A stretch of DNA of 64,000 nucleotides. Source: Pedobacter sp. Bi126 (GTDB taxonomy: Bacteria; Bacteroidota; Bacteroidia; Sphingobacteriales; Sphingobacteriaceae). This document shows positions 1 to 10,574 of this stretch, one piece after another. The notes under the pieces were generated by a model that made no database searches, had not been told where the DNA came from, and was given only the letters and a program-made list of their open reading frames with translations. The stretch is taken from the NCBI RefSeq assembly GCF_918698245.1, contig NZ_CAKKMS010000001.1, positions 868,001 to 932,000 of the forward strand. Reading direction: 5' to 3'. The position numbers and the translations under genes were made by a program. Position 1 is the first letter of the stretch. The number at the start of each line of letters is the position of its first letter.

Positions 1-59
1 GTGACGAATTTTCTGATAGTGATAACTTCGAAGATGATAGCCACAAAGACGACTATTAA
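1..59 (+). CDS. C-terminal tail of an unidentified upstream gene (partial)
   Basis: The third forward frame is open from the window edge and ends at TAA 57-59. The 18 visible residues are almost all Asp, Glu, Ser, Asn, Lys and His, an acidic low-complexity tail. A strong intrinsic terminator at 131-160 follows, which fits the end of a real transcription unit. Nothing more can be said about the function because the body of the gene lies outside the window. Confidence 0.45.
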   Translation, partial: DEFSDSDNFEDDSHKDDY

Positions 60-130
60 TTCACCATATCATCATGTTGCCCAGAACCTTCGGGATCAGC
101 ACTAATTGAACGAATTATTATCCATACAAA

Positions 131-160
131 GTCAGATGCATACATCTGACTTTTTCTTTT
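131..160 (+). terminator. Rho-independent terminator of the upstream gene
   Basis: A perfect 8-bp stem (GTCAGATG / CATCTGAC) with a 4-base loop is followed by TTTTTCTTTT. It sits between the acidic tail gene and miaA, so miaA is transcribed by read-through or from a start very close to its own ATG. Confidence 0.8.
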
Positions 161-168
161 AAAATGTT

Positions 169-1098
169 ATGCTTACCGCAGATCAAACTATTAAAAAATC
201 AAAAACCTTAATTTCTATTGTTGGACCCACCGCAATAGGAAAGACGGCTTTGGCGATACAATTGGCACAACATTTTAATACAGAAATCATTTCTGCCGAT
301 TCCCGCCAGTTTTTTAAGGAAATGGCCATAGGAACCGCAAAACCTGATGCAGACGAGTTAGCAGCGGCAAAACATCACTTTATTGATTCACATTCGGTTT
401 CACAACTGTTCAGTACCGGCGATTTTGAGATAGAAGGGCTAAATATCCTCGATCAAATTTTTAAAAAACACAATCTGGCCATTATGGTTGGAGGTTCGGG
501 TTTATATGTTAATGCCTTAATTAATGGCTTGGATGAAATGCCAGATATTGATTTAGCCATACGTGAAAGGCTCAATAAACAGTTTGAAGAAGAAGGATTA
601 TCAAGTATCCAAAAACAGCTGGCAACATTAGATCCTGAATATTTTGCAAAGGTAGATCAACAAAATCCACAAAGAATGATCAGGGGTTTGGAAGTATTTT
701 TATCAACCGGACAAAAACTTTCGTCAATGCTTTCCGCTACAAAAAAGGAAAGACCATTTAACATTATCAAAATAGGTCTCAATACCGACCGTGCTATCCT
801 TTACGACCGAATTAACCGAAGAGTTGATAAAATGATTGCTGATGGTTTAGTAGAAGAGGTGAAATCGCTAATACCCTTTAAAAAATATAATGCTTTAAAC
901 ACGGTAGGCTACAGTGAGCTTTTCGACTACCTAGATGGAAAATTATCTCTTGAAGATGCCGTTTCGGCAATCAAACAAAATACGCGTCGCTTTGCCAAAC
1001 GCCAACTCACCTGGTTTAGAAGAGATGAAGAGATCAATTGGTTTGAACCTATTGAAAAAGAAAGGGTAATCAATTTTATCCATGATAGGCTAAAATGA
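169..1098 (+). CDS. miaA: tRNA dimethylallyltransferase MiaA
   Basis: Transfers the dimethylallyl group of DMAPP to N6 of A37 in tRNAs that read UNN codons, in the cytoplasm. The N-terminal P-loop GPTAIGKT (about residues 19-26) is followed by the family motifs SADSRQ, GTAKP and GGSGLY, and a C-terminal segment with TVGYSE and the RRFAKRQLTWFRR tRNA-binding stretch. The length of 309 aa is normal. An ATG at 164 is out of frame, so ATG 169 is used. The gene stands alone and converges on the SGNH-hydrolase gene, sharing a terminator. Confidence 0.97.
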   Translation: MLTADQTIKKSKTLISIVGPTAIGKTALAIQLAQHFNTEIISADSRQFFKEMAIGTAKPDADELAAAKHHFIDSHSVSQLFSTGDFEIEGLNILDQIFKKHNLAIMVGGSGLYVNALINGLDEMPDIDLAIRERLNKQFEEEGLSSIQKQLATLDPEYFAKVDQQNPQRMIRGLEVFLSTGQKLSSMLSATKKERPFNIIKIGLNTDRAILYDRINRRVDKMIADGLVEEVKSLIPFKKYNALNTVGYSELFDYLDGKLSLEDAVSAIKQNTRRFAKRQLTWFRRDEEINWFEPIEKERVINFIHDRLK

Positions 1099-1132
1099 AA
1101 AAAGGTCCTAACAGCGTTAGAACCTTTTAAAA
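1099..1132. terminator. Bidirectional terminator between miaA and the SGNH lipoprotein gene
   Basis: A 13-bp stem with one mismatch has A-rich and T-rich flanks on both sides (AAAAGGTCCTAAC ... GTTAGAACCTTTT). It lies between two convergent genes and would work in either direction. Confidence 0.8.
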
Positions 1133-1150
1133 TGTAAAAATCTTTTTGAA

Positions 1151-2449
1151 TTAATTTGGGAATTTCACGCCTCTGTATTGCGTAATATCAATGTTTGGTA
1201 CAGTAGAACCGTATTTAGCATTAATGGCATCTATAAATACATTGGCAATTACTGCATTTCCACGCGGCGTTAAGTGAACACCATCTAAAGAGAATGCGCC
1301 ACCGGTAATAAATGAAGCATTGATACCAACTCCCTGAACATTAATACCTGTTTTAACCTGATTAAAATAAGCATAAGTGTCTGCAATGGCTAAACCTTTG
1401 CTTGTGGCTAAAGATTTAATGCTGCTATTGTAGCTATTTACATAATCTTTTAATTTAATTACTTCATCCTTATCTAATACCCATTTATTTTCAATCGGAT
1501 TCAATGGGTGCAAACCATAAGGAATGCCAGAACCATTTGGTTTTCCAAATATGCCTTCTGATTGAAACGGTAAACGGATTAAATCTTCAGCAGTTGCAGG
1601 CCTTACCGCACCTGTTCCTGTTTGAATATAAATAGCTGCCGCTGCAGGATTAATTGCTTTGGCAGCATTTAATAAAGCTGCTACGGTAACTGTATTAAAA
1701 TAAGGGATTGCAGTTACATCAGGAATAGTACCAACTATACCCTTTTGGCCAGCTGCAGTTAAAACATTTAAAAAATTAGCATATAAAGAAGAAAAAGTAA
1801 CCTTATCTGTTAAAGCCGTTGTAGGATCGGTAGATACGGTAACTGCACCATTTAAAGCGTAACCCAATACATCATTATTTCCAAGCCAAAGCGAGAAAAA
1901 AGTATGATTTCTTCCCTGAATAAACTGAAAATAATTGGTTTTACCTACCTGAGCATCTGGCAACAAACGCTCGAAATAAGGATTTGCAGCACTGAAAGTA
2001 AGCGTTGGATCGAAGGCTAGATCAACACGCATTCCAGGTATACCCAAATTTTGGATTTCGCCATTGTATTTGTCTAAATGCTTCGCTGCATCTCTTATAG
2101 CCAGCTTATCAACAACAGGAGTTAAAGTTGGGGTACCATTAACCAGTGCTGTTAAAGAAATATAGCCTGAGCCATTTGAATGTTCTTCGCTAAAAAACGC
2201 GGAGGTAAATGCCCCACCACCTACTGTGGCCATTTTTGCAGCAATTAAGTTTGGATAAGCAACTTTTTGTCCTTCCAGATATAAACCTCCATCAGCATAT
2301 CCTGAAGTTAAGGAGTTACCCACAGCAATGTATTTACTAAAATTAGCTTGTCCGGCAGTTGTACCTGCAGGCGTTTCTATTTCGGGTTTACATGCTGCTG
2401 CAAAAAGGATGATAGCAGCAACGAAACTATTTAATATATATCTTTTCAT
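1151..2449 (-). CDS. SGNH/GDSL-family hydrolase lipoprotein
   Basis: Probable exported esterase/lipase anchored as a lipoprotein. The N-terminus is a signal peptide ending in a lipobox (LFAAAC, Cys about 20). Block I GNSLTSG (about 44-50) carries the nucleophile Ser. A GNND motif (about 191-194) matches block III, and DGVHLTPRGN near the C-terminus supplies the Asp-x-x-His pair. Eleven bases separate it from the FadL-like porin gene upstream, so the two are probably co-transcribed, a pairing common in Bacteroidota. The substrate is unknown; a lipid or acyl ester is a guess from the porin partner. Confidence 0.85.
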   Translation of the reverse strand: MKRYILNSFVAAIILFAAACKPEIETPAGTTAGQANFSKYIAVGNSLTSGYADGGLYLEGQKVAYPNLIAAKMATVGGGAFTSAFFSEEHSNGSGYISLTALVNGTPTLTPVVDKLAIRDAAKHLDKYNGEIQNLGIPGMRVDLAFDPTLTFSAANPYFERLLPDAQVGKTNYFQFIQGRNHTFFSLWLGNNDVLGYALNGAVTVSTDPTTALTDKVTFSSLYANFLNVLTAAGQKGIVGTIPDVTAIPYFNTVTVAALLNAAKAINPAAAAIYIQTGTGAVRPATAEDLIRLPFQSEGIFGKPNGSGIPYGLHPLNPIENKWVLDKDEVIKLKDYVNSYNSSIKSLATSKGLAIADTYAYFNQVKTGINVQGVGINASFITGGAFSLDGVHLTPRGNAVIANVFIDAINAKYGSTVPNIDITQYRGVKFPN

Positions 2450-2460
2450 TTAAATTTCTC

Positions 2461-3684
2461 CTACCATTTATAAGTTAATGAAATACCTGGTGCATAAACC
2501 AAAGTTTTAAAGGTACCATCCAGGCCCGTTTCAATATTCTTTTGTTTACGCGATTTAACATCTTCAAAAAAGAACGATGCATTAACTTCAAAATGGCGGG
2601 TTGGCGTATAACCTATACCTGCACTTAAAATGTATCGGTCAGCATCAGGAGCTTCAGGTGTTACGTATCCATCCTGTACTGGAGAAAAGGCATAACCAAC
2701 ACCTGCTCTTAGTGCTAATTTCTCTGAGGCCTGGTGGTTAATACCTAATTTAAACGAAGAACCATCACGATAATTGCGCGCTGATTTTGTATCAACGAGC
2801 GCAGGTGTATTGGTAGCATAATCAAAAGACAAATCCTGATAAATATGCCATTGTACCCAACTTGCATCAAAAGCTAAAACTGTACTTTTTGACAATGGAA
2901 TACCTATACCTAAACTTGTGGTAGCTGGTAAGGGTAATTCGGCGTTAAAGGTATTTCCTGCTGGAAAAGATCCTTCTAATGACTTTGGGACCTCAAATTC
3001 TGCTGAACCACCGTCAAGTTTCGTAATTACCTTCGATTTATGTACGAGTGCAAAAGAGATATTGCTTAATGTTTTGATATATAAACCCGCATTCCATCCA
3101 TAACCTGTTCCGGTACCATCTAAGGTTGCTTTTGCCGAACGACCGTCGGGGAAATTTACAGGAATAGCTCTTTGAAGATTTACATCTCCGTGGTTATAAA
3201 CAAAACCTGCACCTATACCAATACGATCGGTAATTTTTATACTTAATGTTGGTTGAAAATAGATTGCTTTTAAATTTAATGAGGTTAAAGCATACTTACC
3301 AGACCAATTATCGCCCCAATCTACTAAACCGCCAAAAGGCGTATACACACCTAAACCTAACTTCCACTTATTTGATTTCGGCCCCCACACCGCATAAAAC
3401 TCGAAAGGAGGGGCAATTTTGTTCTTCACATCCTCTGTAACATTCGAACCCGTTTGTTTAAAAGCGGATTTAAATAATAATGGGTTTACACCTGCTGAAA
3501 CTGAGTTTTTCTCTAAGAAAGTTACTGCACCGGGATTATAAAATACGGAAGCCTCGTCTAAAGCCAATGCAGAACCTGCACCTGCCATACCAATTTGTTT
3601 CTGTCCTTGTAAATTAACCTGGAAACCCTGCCCCAAAACCCAAAGTGGGGCAGAAAGTAATGCGCTCAATAAAAATTTTTTCAT
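2461..3684 (-). CDS. FadL/OmpP1-family outer-membrane transport protein
   Basis: A 407-aa beta-barrel of the FadL/TodX family, which takes long-chain fatty acids or other hydrophobic compounds across the outer membrane. A signal peptide (cleavage near WVLGQG) is followed by the family's N-terminal hatch segment, with GMAGAGSALALDEASVFYNP (about 33-52) as the clearest signature. Alternating aromatic beta-strands continue to the C-terminal YKW. It is the first gene of a two-gene unit with the SGNH hydrolase and has a textbook promoter at 3702-3732. The ligand is not deducible. Confidence 0.9.
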   Translation of the reverse strand: MKKFLLSALLSAPLWVLGQGFQVNLQGQKQIGMAGAGSALALDEASVFYNPGAVTFLEKNSVSAGVNPLLFKSAFKQTGSNVTEDVKNKIAPPFEFYAVWGPKSNKWKLGLGVYTPFGGLVDWGDNWSGKYALTSLNLKAIYFQPTLSIKITDRIGIGAGFVYNHGDVNLQRAIPVNFPDGRSAKATLDGTGTGYGWNAGLYIKTLSNISFALVHKSKVITKLDGGSAEFEVPKSLEGSFPAGNTFNAELPLPATTSLGIGIPLSKSTVLAFDASWVQWHIYQDLSFDYATNTPALVDTKSARNYRDGSSFKLGINHQASEKLALRAGVGYAFSPVQDGYVTPEAPDADRYILSAGIGYTPTRHFEVNASFFFEDVKSRKQKNIETGLDGTFKTLVYAPGISLTYKW

Positions 3685-3701
3685 CTATAAATGGTTATAC
3701 A

Positions 3702-3732
3702 CAAATATATACTATGCTAACATAGCAAACAA
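3702..3732 (-). promoter_or_regulatory. Bacteroidota-type promoter of the FadL/SGNH unit
   Basis: On the minus strand TTG (3730-3732), a 20-bp spacer and TATATTTG (3709-3702) match the TTG-N19-21-TAnnTTTG consensus of the primary sigma factor in this phylum. The predicted start leaves a leader of about 10-15 bases before the ATG at 3684. Confidence 0.75.
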
Positions 3733-3760
3733 ATATTTGTTTGTAAGATTTTGAATAGTC

Positions 3761-4072
3761 TTACGCTTGAGCGGTTGGCCCGCCGAAGCCCATAGGAAAA
3801 GGTGGTTCTTCTTGAGTTTTAATACGCCCGTTTACAGCTTCGAATTTCTGAATATTATCTTCCAACGCTGATAATAAACGTTTTGCGTGTTCTGGAGTTA
3901 AGATAATTCTTGATTTAACTTTTGCCTTCGGAATTCCCGGCATTACACGGATAAAATCTAATACAAATTCGGTATTAGAGTGGGTAATGATGGCTAGGTT
4001 AGAAAAAATTCCCTCAGCAATTTCTTCTGATAACTCTATATTTAATTGATTCTCGTTTTGTTGTTCTTCCAT
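3761..4072 (-). CDS. DUF3467 domain protein
   Basis: A 103-aa cytoplasmic protein that matches the DUF3467 family by its core NLAIITHSNTEFVLDFIRVMPG (about 26-47) and the following segment about 51-70 (KVKSRIILTPEHAKRLLSAL). Members occur in many bacteria and have no assigned function. The tail is Gly/Pro-rich. It seems monocistronic: a terminator for the next gene sits just upstream, and that terminator's T-run contains a possible TATTTTTG box only a few bases before the ATG. Confidence 0.85.
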   Translation of the reverse strand: MEEQQNENQLNIELSEEIAEGIFSNLAIITHSNTEFVLDFIRVMPGIPKAKVKSRIILTPEHAKRLLSALEDNIQKFEAVNGRIKTQEEPPFPMGFGGPTAQA

Positions 4073-4082
4073 AATGGCTCAA

Positions 4083-4115
4083 AAATAAAAAATTCCACTG
4101 CTTAAGCGGAATTTA
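4083..4115 (-). terminator. Terminator downstream of the GH123 gene
   Basis: On the minus strand AAATTCC and GGAATTT enclose a GCTTAAGC core and run into TTTTTTATTTTT. It closes the transcript from the GH123 gene and its downstream scrap. Confidence 0.7.
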
Positions 4116-4160
4116 AAACATAATGTTTGAAATAAAATTAAATTTTATGGCGCTTTAAAT

Positions 4161-4253
4161 TTATTTTTCTAAAAAATCTAACTCCGAAATAGCCAATGCT
4201 TTTTTATTACCTGCAATAACCATTGCTTTTACTGGTATATATTTTGCCGGAAT
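4161..4253 (-). pseudogene. Scrap of a lost C-terminal domain, downstream of the GH123 gene
   Basis: After the GH123 stop codon the minus strand keeps an open frame of 30 codons without a start. It encodes a hydrophobic beta-strand pair (AKYIPVKAMVIAG, then ALAISELDFLEK) and ends in TAA. This looks like the last two strands of an F5/8-type C or chitobiase-C carbohydrate-binding domain, which often ends GH20/GH29-type enzymes. A TGA lies immediately upstream in frame. It is probably the remnant of a longer enzyme or of a deleted neighbour; the domain assignment is by pattern only. Confidence 0.4.
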
Positions 4254-4308
4254 TCACAATACACCAAGCAGATCATCAACCCTACAAAAAAGCATTTGGC
4301 TTCATCTA

Positions 4309-6042
4309 TTATTTGTTTAGCAGCGGTTTTACGCGTTTTAAAATTTCATCAGCAGTAACCGTTGATAAAGATTTTAAGTTGAAATTTTCTAAAGCTTTAT
4401 TCAATTCCTCTAGTGCTGCTGTATTCTTGTTTTTGGCATAAAGTGCCTGCAGCTGTTTAATTTTCTCGAAATCCTGTCCACCTTCAATCAATTTTTCAAA
4501 CCTGACCGATGTTAATGGTCCAGGATAAACCTGATAAGTATCGCCAGCGGGCCATGCTGTAAAGCGCGTATCGGTTAAAGGATTTTTGGTCCAGCTGTTA
4601 TAAGCCCAACGCAAATAACCATCCATGTTTTTATTGGCGGTATACCAACCCATCCATACCTGTTCTGCAGGCGAAGAGAAACTGAATGCATTTGGGTAAG
4701 GTTCGGTACAGCAAGTATACCAGGTACTGGTTTTACCTTGCTCGTTACGTTTTTGCAACACATCAGCCGGAAATTCCCATTTTGAAGCAATACAATAATT
4801 ATCGATATCTTTTTCGATTTCCTGATGGTATTCACCAGCTAAAGCGAGTTTCCATTTCGGATCAACACTTTTTAATAGTTTAATTACAGCCTGCATAGCT
4901 TTCATCGGGCGCTCATCCATAGCGATATATGTCTTCTCGAACCAGTTCTTAGCTTTTAAATGTTTGGTAAAATCGGTCAGCATGTTCTTCCAAAATGCAT
5001 CGTAACCAGGAGTACCGATGGCTTCTGTAAAAACAGCTTCTTTCTGTGCACTTTCATCCCAATAGGTAAAAGCAATTTTCCACGGCACCATACTATAGCA
5101 ATTTATGCGTTGATTTATGCCAGTGGTCATTACAAAAGCAATGTATCTATCAAATAGGCTATAATCGTAAAGCCAACTGCCATCTTTTTTCTTTATCCAT
5201 TTGATTAAACTTGGATAATCATCGTAGGTTTGATGCCCCCAGGGTTCGTTTACAATACTTGCTGTAATGGTTTTCTGTCCGGCATTGGCCAACATTGTAT
5301 AATATGGTTTCATTAATACAAAATGTTCGTCGCTCCATAATTTTACGTTATGCGCCCGGGCAATAGCAGCAGGATGCTGCCATAAATCTAAATCATATTT
5401 CCACTCACTTGGAGGTGGCAAAGTTTTATCGAGTACCTTGATTTTAATGCGCAAATTGTATTCCTTTTCCCCTTTAATTTTGACTGTTCCAGCGTAACTT
5501 CCAGCTTTTACATTAACAGGAACTTTTATACTTAACCAAACTGGTTGTGTATTTCTAGCATTAATGCCGATTGTATTAAGTTTGGTATCGATCAGGTCTG
5601 CTACATACGATGAATCAAAATCTGTAGCTTTACGGTAGCCACAGCCATCTCTAAACTCGTCGGTAATTACATATCTAATTATACCTGAAGTAACGTTTTC
5701 TTTTTTTATGCTATTGCCTTGTTGATCTTTGAGATCAGAAACCTGAATACTGATGTTGGTATGCTTAGCTTTTGTCCAAAGCAACAGCTGGGTATGTACT
5801 TTTTCTCCTTTCCAGGCAGCAGTATTCCATGTATTTTGAATTGAAATGGCTGGAGGTACCTCTTTTGCAAACCTGAGGTTACTATTAGCAAAACTAACAT
5901 TTAAACCTTCAGAGGCATTATTCCACTCCTTATTTATAGCTTCGCTATCTGGCAATTTTGCTTTTTGTAAGGCCAGACTAACATCCTGAGCTGCGCTTGT
6001 TAAACCCAAGCCCATGATTAATATCACAGATAAAAACTTCAT
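4309..6042 (-). CDS. GH123-type glycoside hydrolase (DUF4091 catalytic domain)
   Basis: A 577-aa secreted enzyme of the GH123 / DUF4091 group, whose characterised members are beta-N-acetylgalactosaminidases acting by substrate-assisted catalysis. A signal peptide (residues 1-18, ending SAAQ) leads to a beta-sandwich N-domain (about 60-205) and a TIM-barrel domain. The Asp-Glu pair AMDERP (D376, E377) lies where the family's catalytic pair is expected. The C-terminal helix ends at LLNK. It stands alone, with a possible own promoter close to the ATG and a terminator after the downstream scrap. Exact sugar specificity cannot be read. Confidence 0.8.
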   Translation of the reverse strand: MKFLSVILIMGLGLTSAAQDVSLALQKAKLPDSEAINKEWNNASEGLNVSFANSNLRFAKEVPPAISIQNTWNTAAWKGEKVHTQLLLWTKAKHTNISIQVSDLKDQQGNSIKKENVTSGIIRYVITDEFRDGCGYRKATDFDSSYVADLIDTKLNTIGINARNTQPVWLSIKVPVNVKAGSYAGTVKIKGEKEYNLRIKIKVLDKTLPPPSEWKYDLDLWQHPAAIARAHNVKLWSDEHFVLMKPYYTMLANAGQKTITASIVNEPWGHQTYDDYPSLIKWIKKKDGSWLYDYSLFDRYIAFVMTTGINQRINCYSMVPWKIAFTYWDESAQKEAVFTEAIGTPGYDAFWKNMLTDFTKHLKAKNWFEKTYIAMDERPMKAMQAVIKLLKSVDPKWKLALAGEYHQEIEKDIDNYCIASKWEFPADVLQKRNEQGKTSTWYTCCTEPYPNAFSFSSPAEQVWMGWYTANKNMDGYLRWAYNSWTKNPLTDTRFTAWPAGDTYQVYPGPLTSVRFEKLIEGGQDFEKIKQLQALYAKNKNTAALEELNKALENFNLKSLSTVTADEILKRVKPLLNK

Positions 6043-6056
6043 AAACCTAAGTTAAT

Positions 6057-6064
6057 CAAACCTA
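6057..6064 (-). promoter_or_regulatory. Candidate -7 element of the GH123 gene
   Basis: TAGGTTTG on the minus strand matches TAnnTTTG and lies 14 bases before the ATG at 6042. No TTG is found at the expected distance, so this is a weak call. Confidence 0.35.
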
Positions 6065-6150
6065 ACAAAATAAGATTAAGTGATTAAGAAGGTGCCGCTA
6101 CGCAAACGTTTGACGGACTGTAACAAAATGGATAGATTCTTTCATAAACA

Positions 6151-6184
6151 AAAAAGCCCTCTGAATAAAAATTCAGAGGGCTTA
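6151..6184 (-). terminator. Terminator of the rpoBC operon
   Basis: An 11-bp perfect stem (AGCCCTCTGAAT type, loop about 5) is followed on the minus strand by a run of T. It lies 17 bases after the rpoC stop codon. Confidence 0.9.
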
Positions 6185-6200
6185 AAATTACTATTAAAAT

Positions 6201-9200
6201 CTAAGCTTCTACTTCTTCTTGTTTCGAAGCTAATAATTTATCGTATTCTTCTTGCGAACCAACGATGATTCTTTCGTAACCACGTACACCAGTACCTGAA
6301 GGGATTAAGTGACCAACGATCACGTTTTCTTTCAAGCCTAACATATTATCGCGTTTACCTGCAATAGCTGCCTCATTTAATACTTTCGTAGTTTCCTGGA
6401 ACGAAGCCGCAGAAATGAACGATTTAGTACCTAATGATGCACGTGTAATACCTTGTAAGATAGAACTTGCAGTTGCTGGTCTTGCATCCCTAACCGTGAT
6501 CTGTTTTAAATCTTTACGTTTCAATTGAGAATTTTCGTCTCTTAATCTACGTAATGAAACAATCTGACCTGGTTTGAAATCTGTAGAATCACCTGCATCT
6601 TCAACCACTTTCTTGTCGTACATCGCATCATTCTCGTCAGCAAAATCCCAACGGTCAACAGCATTGTTTTCTAAGAAAATAGTATCACCTGGATCCTCAA
6701 TGTGAACTTTCTGCATCATCTGGTGAACAATTACCTCGAAGTGCTTATCGTTAATTTTCACACCTTGTAAACGGTAAACCTCTTGAATACCATTTACCAG
6801 GTATTCTTGAACCGCTGCAGGGCCTTTAATTGATAAGATATCGGCAGGAGAAATTGAACCATCTGACAAAGGCATACCTGCTTTTACAAAGTCGTTATCC
6901 TGAACAAGGATGTGTTTCGACAATGGAACCAGGTATTTTTTAACTTCACCATCTTTCGATTCGATTGTGATTTCACGGTTACCACGTTTAACGCCACCTA
7001 AAGTTACCACACCATCAATCTCAGTTACTACAGCTGGGTTAGATGGGTTACGCGCTTCAAATAATTCCGTTACACGAGGTAAACCACCTGTAATATCTCG
7101 GGTTTTACCAGTTGCACGAGGAATCTTAGCGATAATCTGACCAGTTTGGATAGTTTCACCTTCATCAACTGAAACGTGGGCACCTACCGGAATGTTATAA
7201 CCTTTAATGAATTCACCTTTCTTATCAACGATCTGAACTGAAGGGTTTTTAGTTTTATCACGTGTATCGATAATTACTTTTTCACGGTGACCAGTTTGCT
7301 CATCTGATTCTTCACGGAAGGTTACACCTTCAATAATGGCATCAAATTGTGCTTTACCGGCAAATTCTGATAGAATAACCGCGTTGTACGGATCCCACGA
7401 ACAGATTTTATCACCTTTAGAAAGTTTATCACCTTCTTTTACGAATAAGAATGCACCGTAAGGAATGTTGTTGGTTACAATGATACGTCCGGTTCCTGGC
7501 TCAACAATTTTGAACTCACCTGAACGACCTAATACCACCTGAACTGTTCCTTCTTCTGTTTGTGTATCTACAGTACGGATATTTTCGAATTCGATTACAC
7601 CATCAAACTTAGCTACGATGTTAGATTCTGCAGCAATGTTTGATGCAGTACCACCCACGTGGAAAGTACGAAGTGTTAACTGTGTACCCGGCTCACCGAT
7701 AGACTGTGCTGCAATTACACCAACTGCCTCACCTCTTTGAACGCGTTTACCAGATGCTAAGTTACGGCCATAACATAATGCACAAACACCACGTTTAGAT
7801 TCGCAAGTTAATACTGAACGGATCTCGATACCTTCTAGTGGAGATTCTTCGATCAATTTAGCTACATCTTCGTTAATATCTTCTCCAGCACCCACTAATA
7901 AAGTGTTATCCAATGGATTGTACACATCATGTAGTGAAGTACGGCCTAAAATCCTGTCGTACAAAGGCTCAACGATATCTTCCTGATCTTTTAAAGCGGT
8001 AGTATACATACCTCTTAAAGTACCACAATCGTTATCGTTAACAATCATATCCTGCGCCACATCATGTAAACGACGGGTTAAGTAACCCGCATCCGCCGTT
8101 TTTAACGCCGTATCTGCCAAACCTTTACGTGCACCGTGAGTAGAGATAAAGTACTCTAATACCGATAAACCTTCTTTAAAGTTTGATAAGATCGGGTTTT
8201 CGATGATATCGCCACCTGAACCTGATTTTTGAGGTTTTGCCATCAAACCACGCATTCCGCAAAGCTGACGAATCTGCTCTTTAGATCCACGTGCACCTGA
8301 ATCAAGCATCATGTAAACCGAGTTAAAACCTTGGTTATCTGACGATAACTGAGTCATAACGAATGTAGTTAACCTGTTGTTGATACGGGTCCAGATATCG
8401 ATAATCTGGTTGTAACGTTCGTTGTTGGTAATGAAACCCATGTTATAGTTGTTTCTTACCTCTTCAACTTCAGCTGCTGCCTGTTCTAATAAAGTATGTT
8501 TTTCTACCGGAATGTTTACGTCTTGTAAGTTGAACGATAAACCTCCCTGGAATGCCATACGGAATCCCAACTCTTTGATATCATCTAAGAATTGTGAAGC
8601 ACGGGCCATACCAGTCATTTTCACTACTTCACCAATAATATCTCTTAAAGATTTTTTGGTTAATAATTCATTGATATAACCAACTTCTTCAGGAACCATT
8701 TGGTTGAACAATACCCTACCTATAGTGGTTTCAGTTAATTTATTAACGATAGAACCGTCGGCTTGTTTAACATTTACCCTTACTTTGATAAATGCATGCA
8801 AGTCTAATTCTTTCTCGTTATAAGCAATGATAACTTCTTCCGGAGAATAGAAATTCGAATCCTGTCCTTTTACAACTCTGGTTTCATCTGTTCTACGGCC
8901 TTTAGTAATATAATAAAGACCCAAAACCATATCCTGTGATGGTACTGTAATTGGCGTACCGTTTGCAGGGTTTAAGATGTTGTGTGCGGCCAACATTAAT
9001 ACTTGGGCTTCCAAAATTGCTGCATTACCTAAAGGTAGGTGGACAGCCATCTGGTCACCATCAAAATCGGCGTTGAACGCAGTACAAACTAGCGGGTGTA
9101 ACTGGATTGCTTTTCCTTCAATTAATTTTGGCTGGAAAGCCTGAATACCTAGTCTGTGTAGCGTAGGTGCACGGTTTAATAACACCGGGTGACCTTTTAA

Positions 9201-10487
9201 TACATTTTCTAAAATATCCCAAACTAATGGATCTTTTCTATCAACGATTTTCTTAGCAGATTTAACTGTTTTTACTACACCACGCTCAATCATCTTACGA
9301 ATAATGAATGGTTTGTAAAGCTCAGCAGCCATATCTTTCGGAATACCGCACTCGTGTAATTTAAGGCTAGGCCCTACAACAATTACCGAACGAGCTGAAT
9401 AATCCACACGTTTACCTAATAAATTCTGACGGAAACGACCTTGTTTACCTTTCAAGATATCTGAAAGTGATTTCAAAGCACGGTTACCTTCAGTTTTTAC
9501 CGCGTTAACTTTACGTGAGTTATCGAATAACGAATCTACAGCTTCCTGCAACATACGTTTCTCGTTACGTAAAATTACCTCTGGTGCTTTAATCTCGATC
9601 AAACGTTTTAAACGGTTGTTACGGATAATTACACGACGGTATAAATCATTTAAATCGGAAGTAGCGAAACGGCCACCTTCTAATGGCACTAACGGACGTA
9701 ATTCTGGTGGAATAACCGGAACGATTTTAACAATCATCCACTCAGGGCGATTCTCGATACGTGTATTAGCTCCACGGAAAGCTTCAACAACCTGAAGACG
9801 TTTTAAAGCCTCATTTTTACGTTGCTGAGAAGTTTCGTTAGCTGCCTGGTGACGTAAATCATAAGATAAAGTATCTAAATCAATACGTTTTAATAAATCT
9901 TCTAATGCTTCAGCACCCATTTTGGCGATGAATTTATTAGGATCTTTATCGTCTAAGTATTGGTTTTCTTTAGGTAATTTATCTAAGATATCTAAATATT
10001 CTTCTTCCGTTAAGAAGTCCATATAGTTGATACCTTCTTCAGCCATTAAGCCTGATTGAATAACTACGTAACGCTCGTAATAGATAATTAAATCTAATTT
10101 TTTAGTAGGTAAACCTAATAAATAACCGATTTTGTTTGGTAAAGAGCGGAAGTACCAGATGTGCGCAACAGGAACCACTAAAGCAATGTGTCCCATACGT
10201 TCACGGCGTACTTTTTTCTCCGTTACTTCAACACCACAACGATCGCAAACAATACCTTTATAACGGATACGTTTGTATTTACCGCAATGACATTCGTAAT
10301 CTTTTACCGGACCAAAAATACGCTCACAGAACAAACCATCACGCTCAGGTTTGTAAGTACGGTAGTTAATGGTTTCTGGTTTCAACACCTCACCGCTTGA
10401 ACGTTCCAAAATAATTTCTGGAGACGATAAGCTAATCGTGATTGATGTGAAATTGCTTTTTAATTTATTATCCTTTTTGTAAGACAT
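6201..10487 (-). CDS. rpoC: DNA-directed RNA polymerase subunit beta'
   Basis: The 1428-aa catalytic beta' subunit. The N-terminal zinc finger ([20 protein letters not shown], about residues 66-85) and the Mg-binding NADFDGD motif (472-478) are intact. The second zinc site [14 protein letters not shown] and the trigger-loop region [18 protein letters not shown] follow. The C-terminal clamp has the usual domains up to GRDNM-like and GVRGYERI segments. It is the last gene of the operon, 87 bases after rpoB. The rpoB-rpoC gap is filled by a word-type repeat at 10507-10574. Confidence 0.98.
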   Translation of the reverse strand: MSYKKDNKLKSNFTSITISLSSPEIILERSSGEVLKPETINYRTYKPERDGLFCERIFGPVKDYECHCGKYKRIRYKGIVCDRCGVEVTEKKVRRERMGHIALVVPVAHIWYFRSLPNKIGYLLGLPTKKLDLIIYYERYVVIQSGLMAEEGINYMDFLTEEEYLDILDKLPKENQYLDDKDPNKFIAKMGAEALEDLLKRIDLDTLSYDLRHQAANETSQQRKNEALKRLQVVEAFRGANTRIENRPEWMIVKIVPVIPPELRPLVPLEGGRFATSDLNDLYRRVIIRNNRLKRLIEIKAPEVILRNEKRMLQEAVDSLFDNSRKVNAVKTEGNRALKSLSDILKGKQGRFRQNLLGKRVDYSARSVIVVGPSLKLHECGIPKDMAAELYKPFIIRKMIERGVVKTVKSAKKIVDRKDPLVWDILENVLKGHPVLLNRAPTLHRLGIQAFQPKLIEGKAIQLHPLVCTAFNADFDGDQMAVHLPLGNAAILEAQVLMLAAHNILNPANGTPITVPSQDMVLGLYYITKGRRTDETRVVKGQDSNFYSPEEVIIAYNEKELDLHAFIKVRVNVKQADGSIVNKLTETTIGRVLFNQMVPEEVGYINELLTKKSLRDIIGEVVKMTGMARASQFLDDIKELGFRMAFQGGLSFNLQDVNIPVEKHTLLEQAAAEVEEVRNNYNMGFITNNERYNQIIDIWTRINNRLTTFVMTQLSSDNQGFNSVYMMLDSGARGSKEQIRQLCGMRGLMAKPQKSGSGGDIIENPILSNFKEGLSVLEYFISTHGARKGLADTALKTADAGYLTRRLHDVAQDMIVNDNDCGTLRGMYTTALKDQEDIVEPLYDRILGRTSLHDVYNPLDNTLLVGAGEDINEDVAKLIEESPLEGIEIRSVLTCESKRGVCALCYGRNLASGKRVQRGEAVGVIAAQSIGEPGTQLTLRTFHVGGTASNIAAESNIVAKFDGVIEFENIRTVDTQTEEGTVQVVLGRSGEFKIVEPGTGRIIVTNNIPYGAFLFVKEGDKLSKGDKICSWDPYNAVILSEFAGKAQFDAIIEGVTFREESDEQTGHREKVIIDTRDKTKNPSVQIVDKKGEFIKGYNIPVGAHVSVDEGETIQTGQIIAKIPRATGKTRDITGGLPRVTELFEARNPSNPAVVTEIDGVVTLGGVKRGNREITIESKDGEVKKYLVPLSKHILVQDNDFVKAGMPLSDGSISPADILSIKGPAAVQEYLVNGIQEVYRLQGVKINDKHFEVIVHQMMQKVHIEDPGDTIFLENNAVDRWDFADENDAMYDKKVVEDAGDSTDFKPGQIVSLRRLRDENSQLKRKDLKQITVRDARPATASSILQGITRASLGTKSFISAASFQETTKVLNEAAIAGKRDNMLGLKENVIVGHLIPSGTGVRGYERIIVGSQEEYDKLLASKQEEVEA

Positions 10488-10506
10488 ATCTTTTTGTTTT
10501 TAGTAG

Positions 10507-10574
10507 CAAGTACTTAATATCAAGTATCGAGATTGAATTAACCTTCTTGATACTCGATACTTTATACTTAATAC
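10507..10574. repeat. AGTATC-word inverted repeat in the rpoB-rpoC gap
   Basis: The gap is built of variants of AAGTATC/AAGTACT in both orientations, for example ATCAAGTATCGAG on one side and CTTGATACTCGATACTT on the other. It can fold into an imperfect hairpin but has no T-run, so it may be a processing or pausing site instead of a terminator. A related repeat is found upstream of pheT (43269-43320). Confidence 0.65.
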
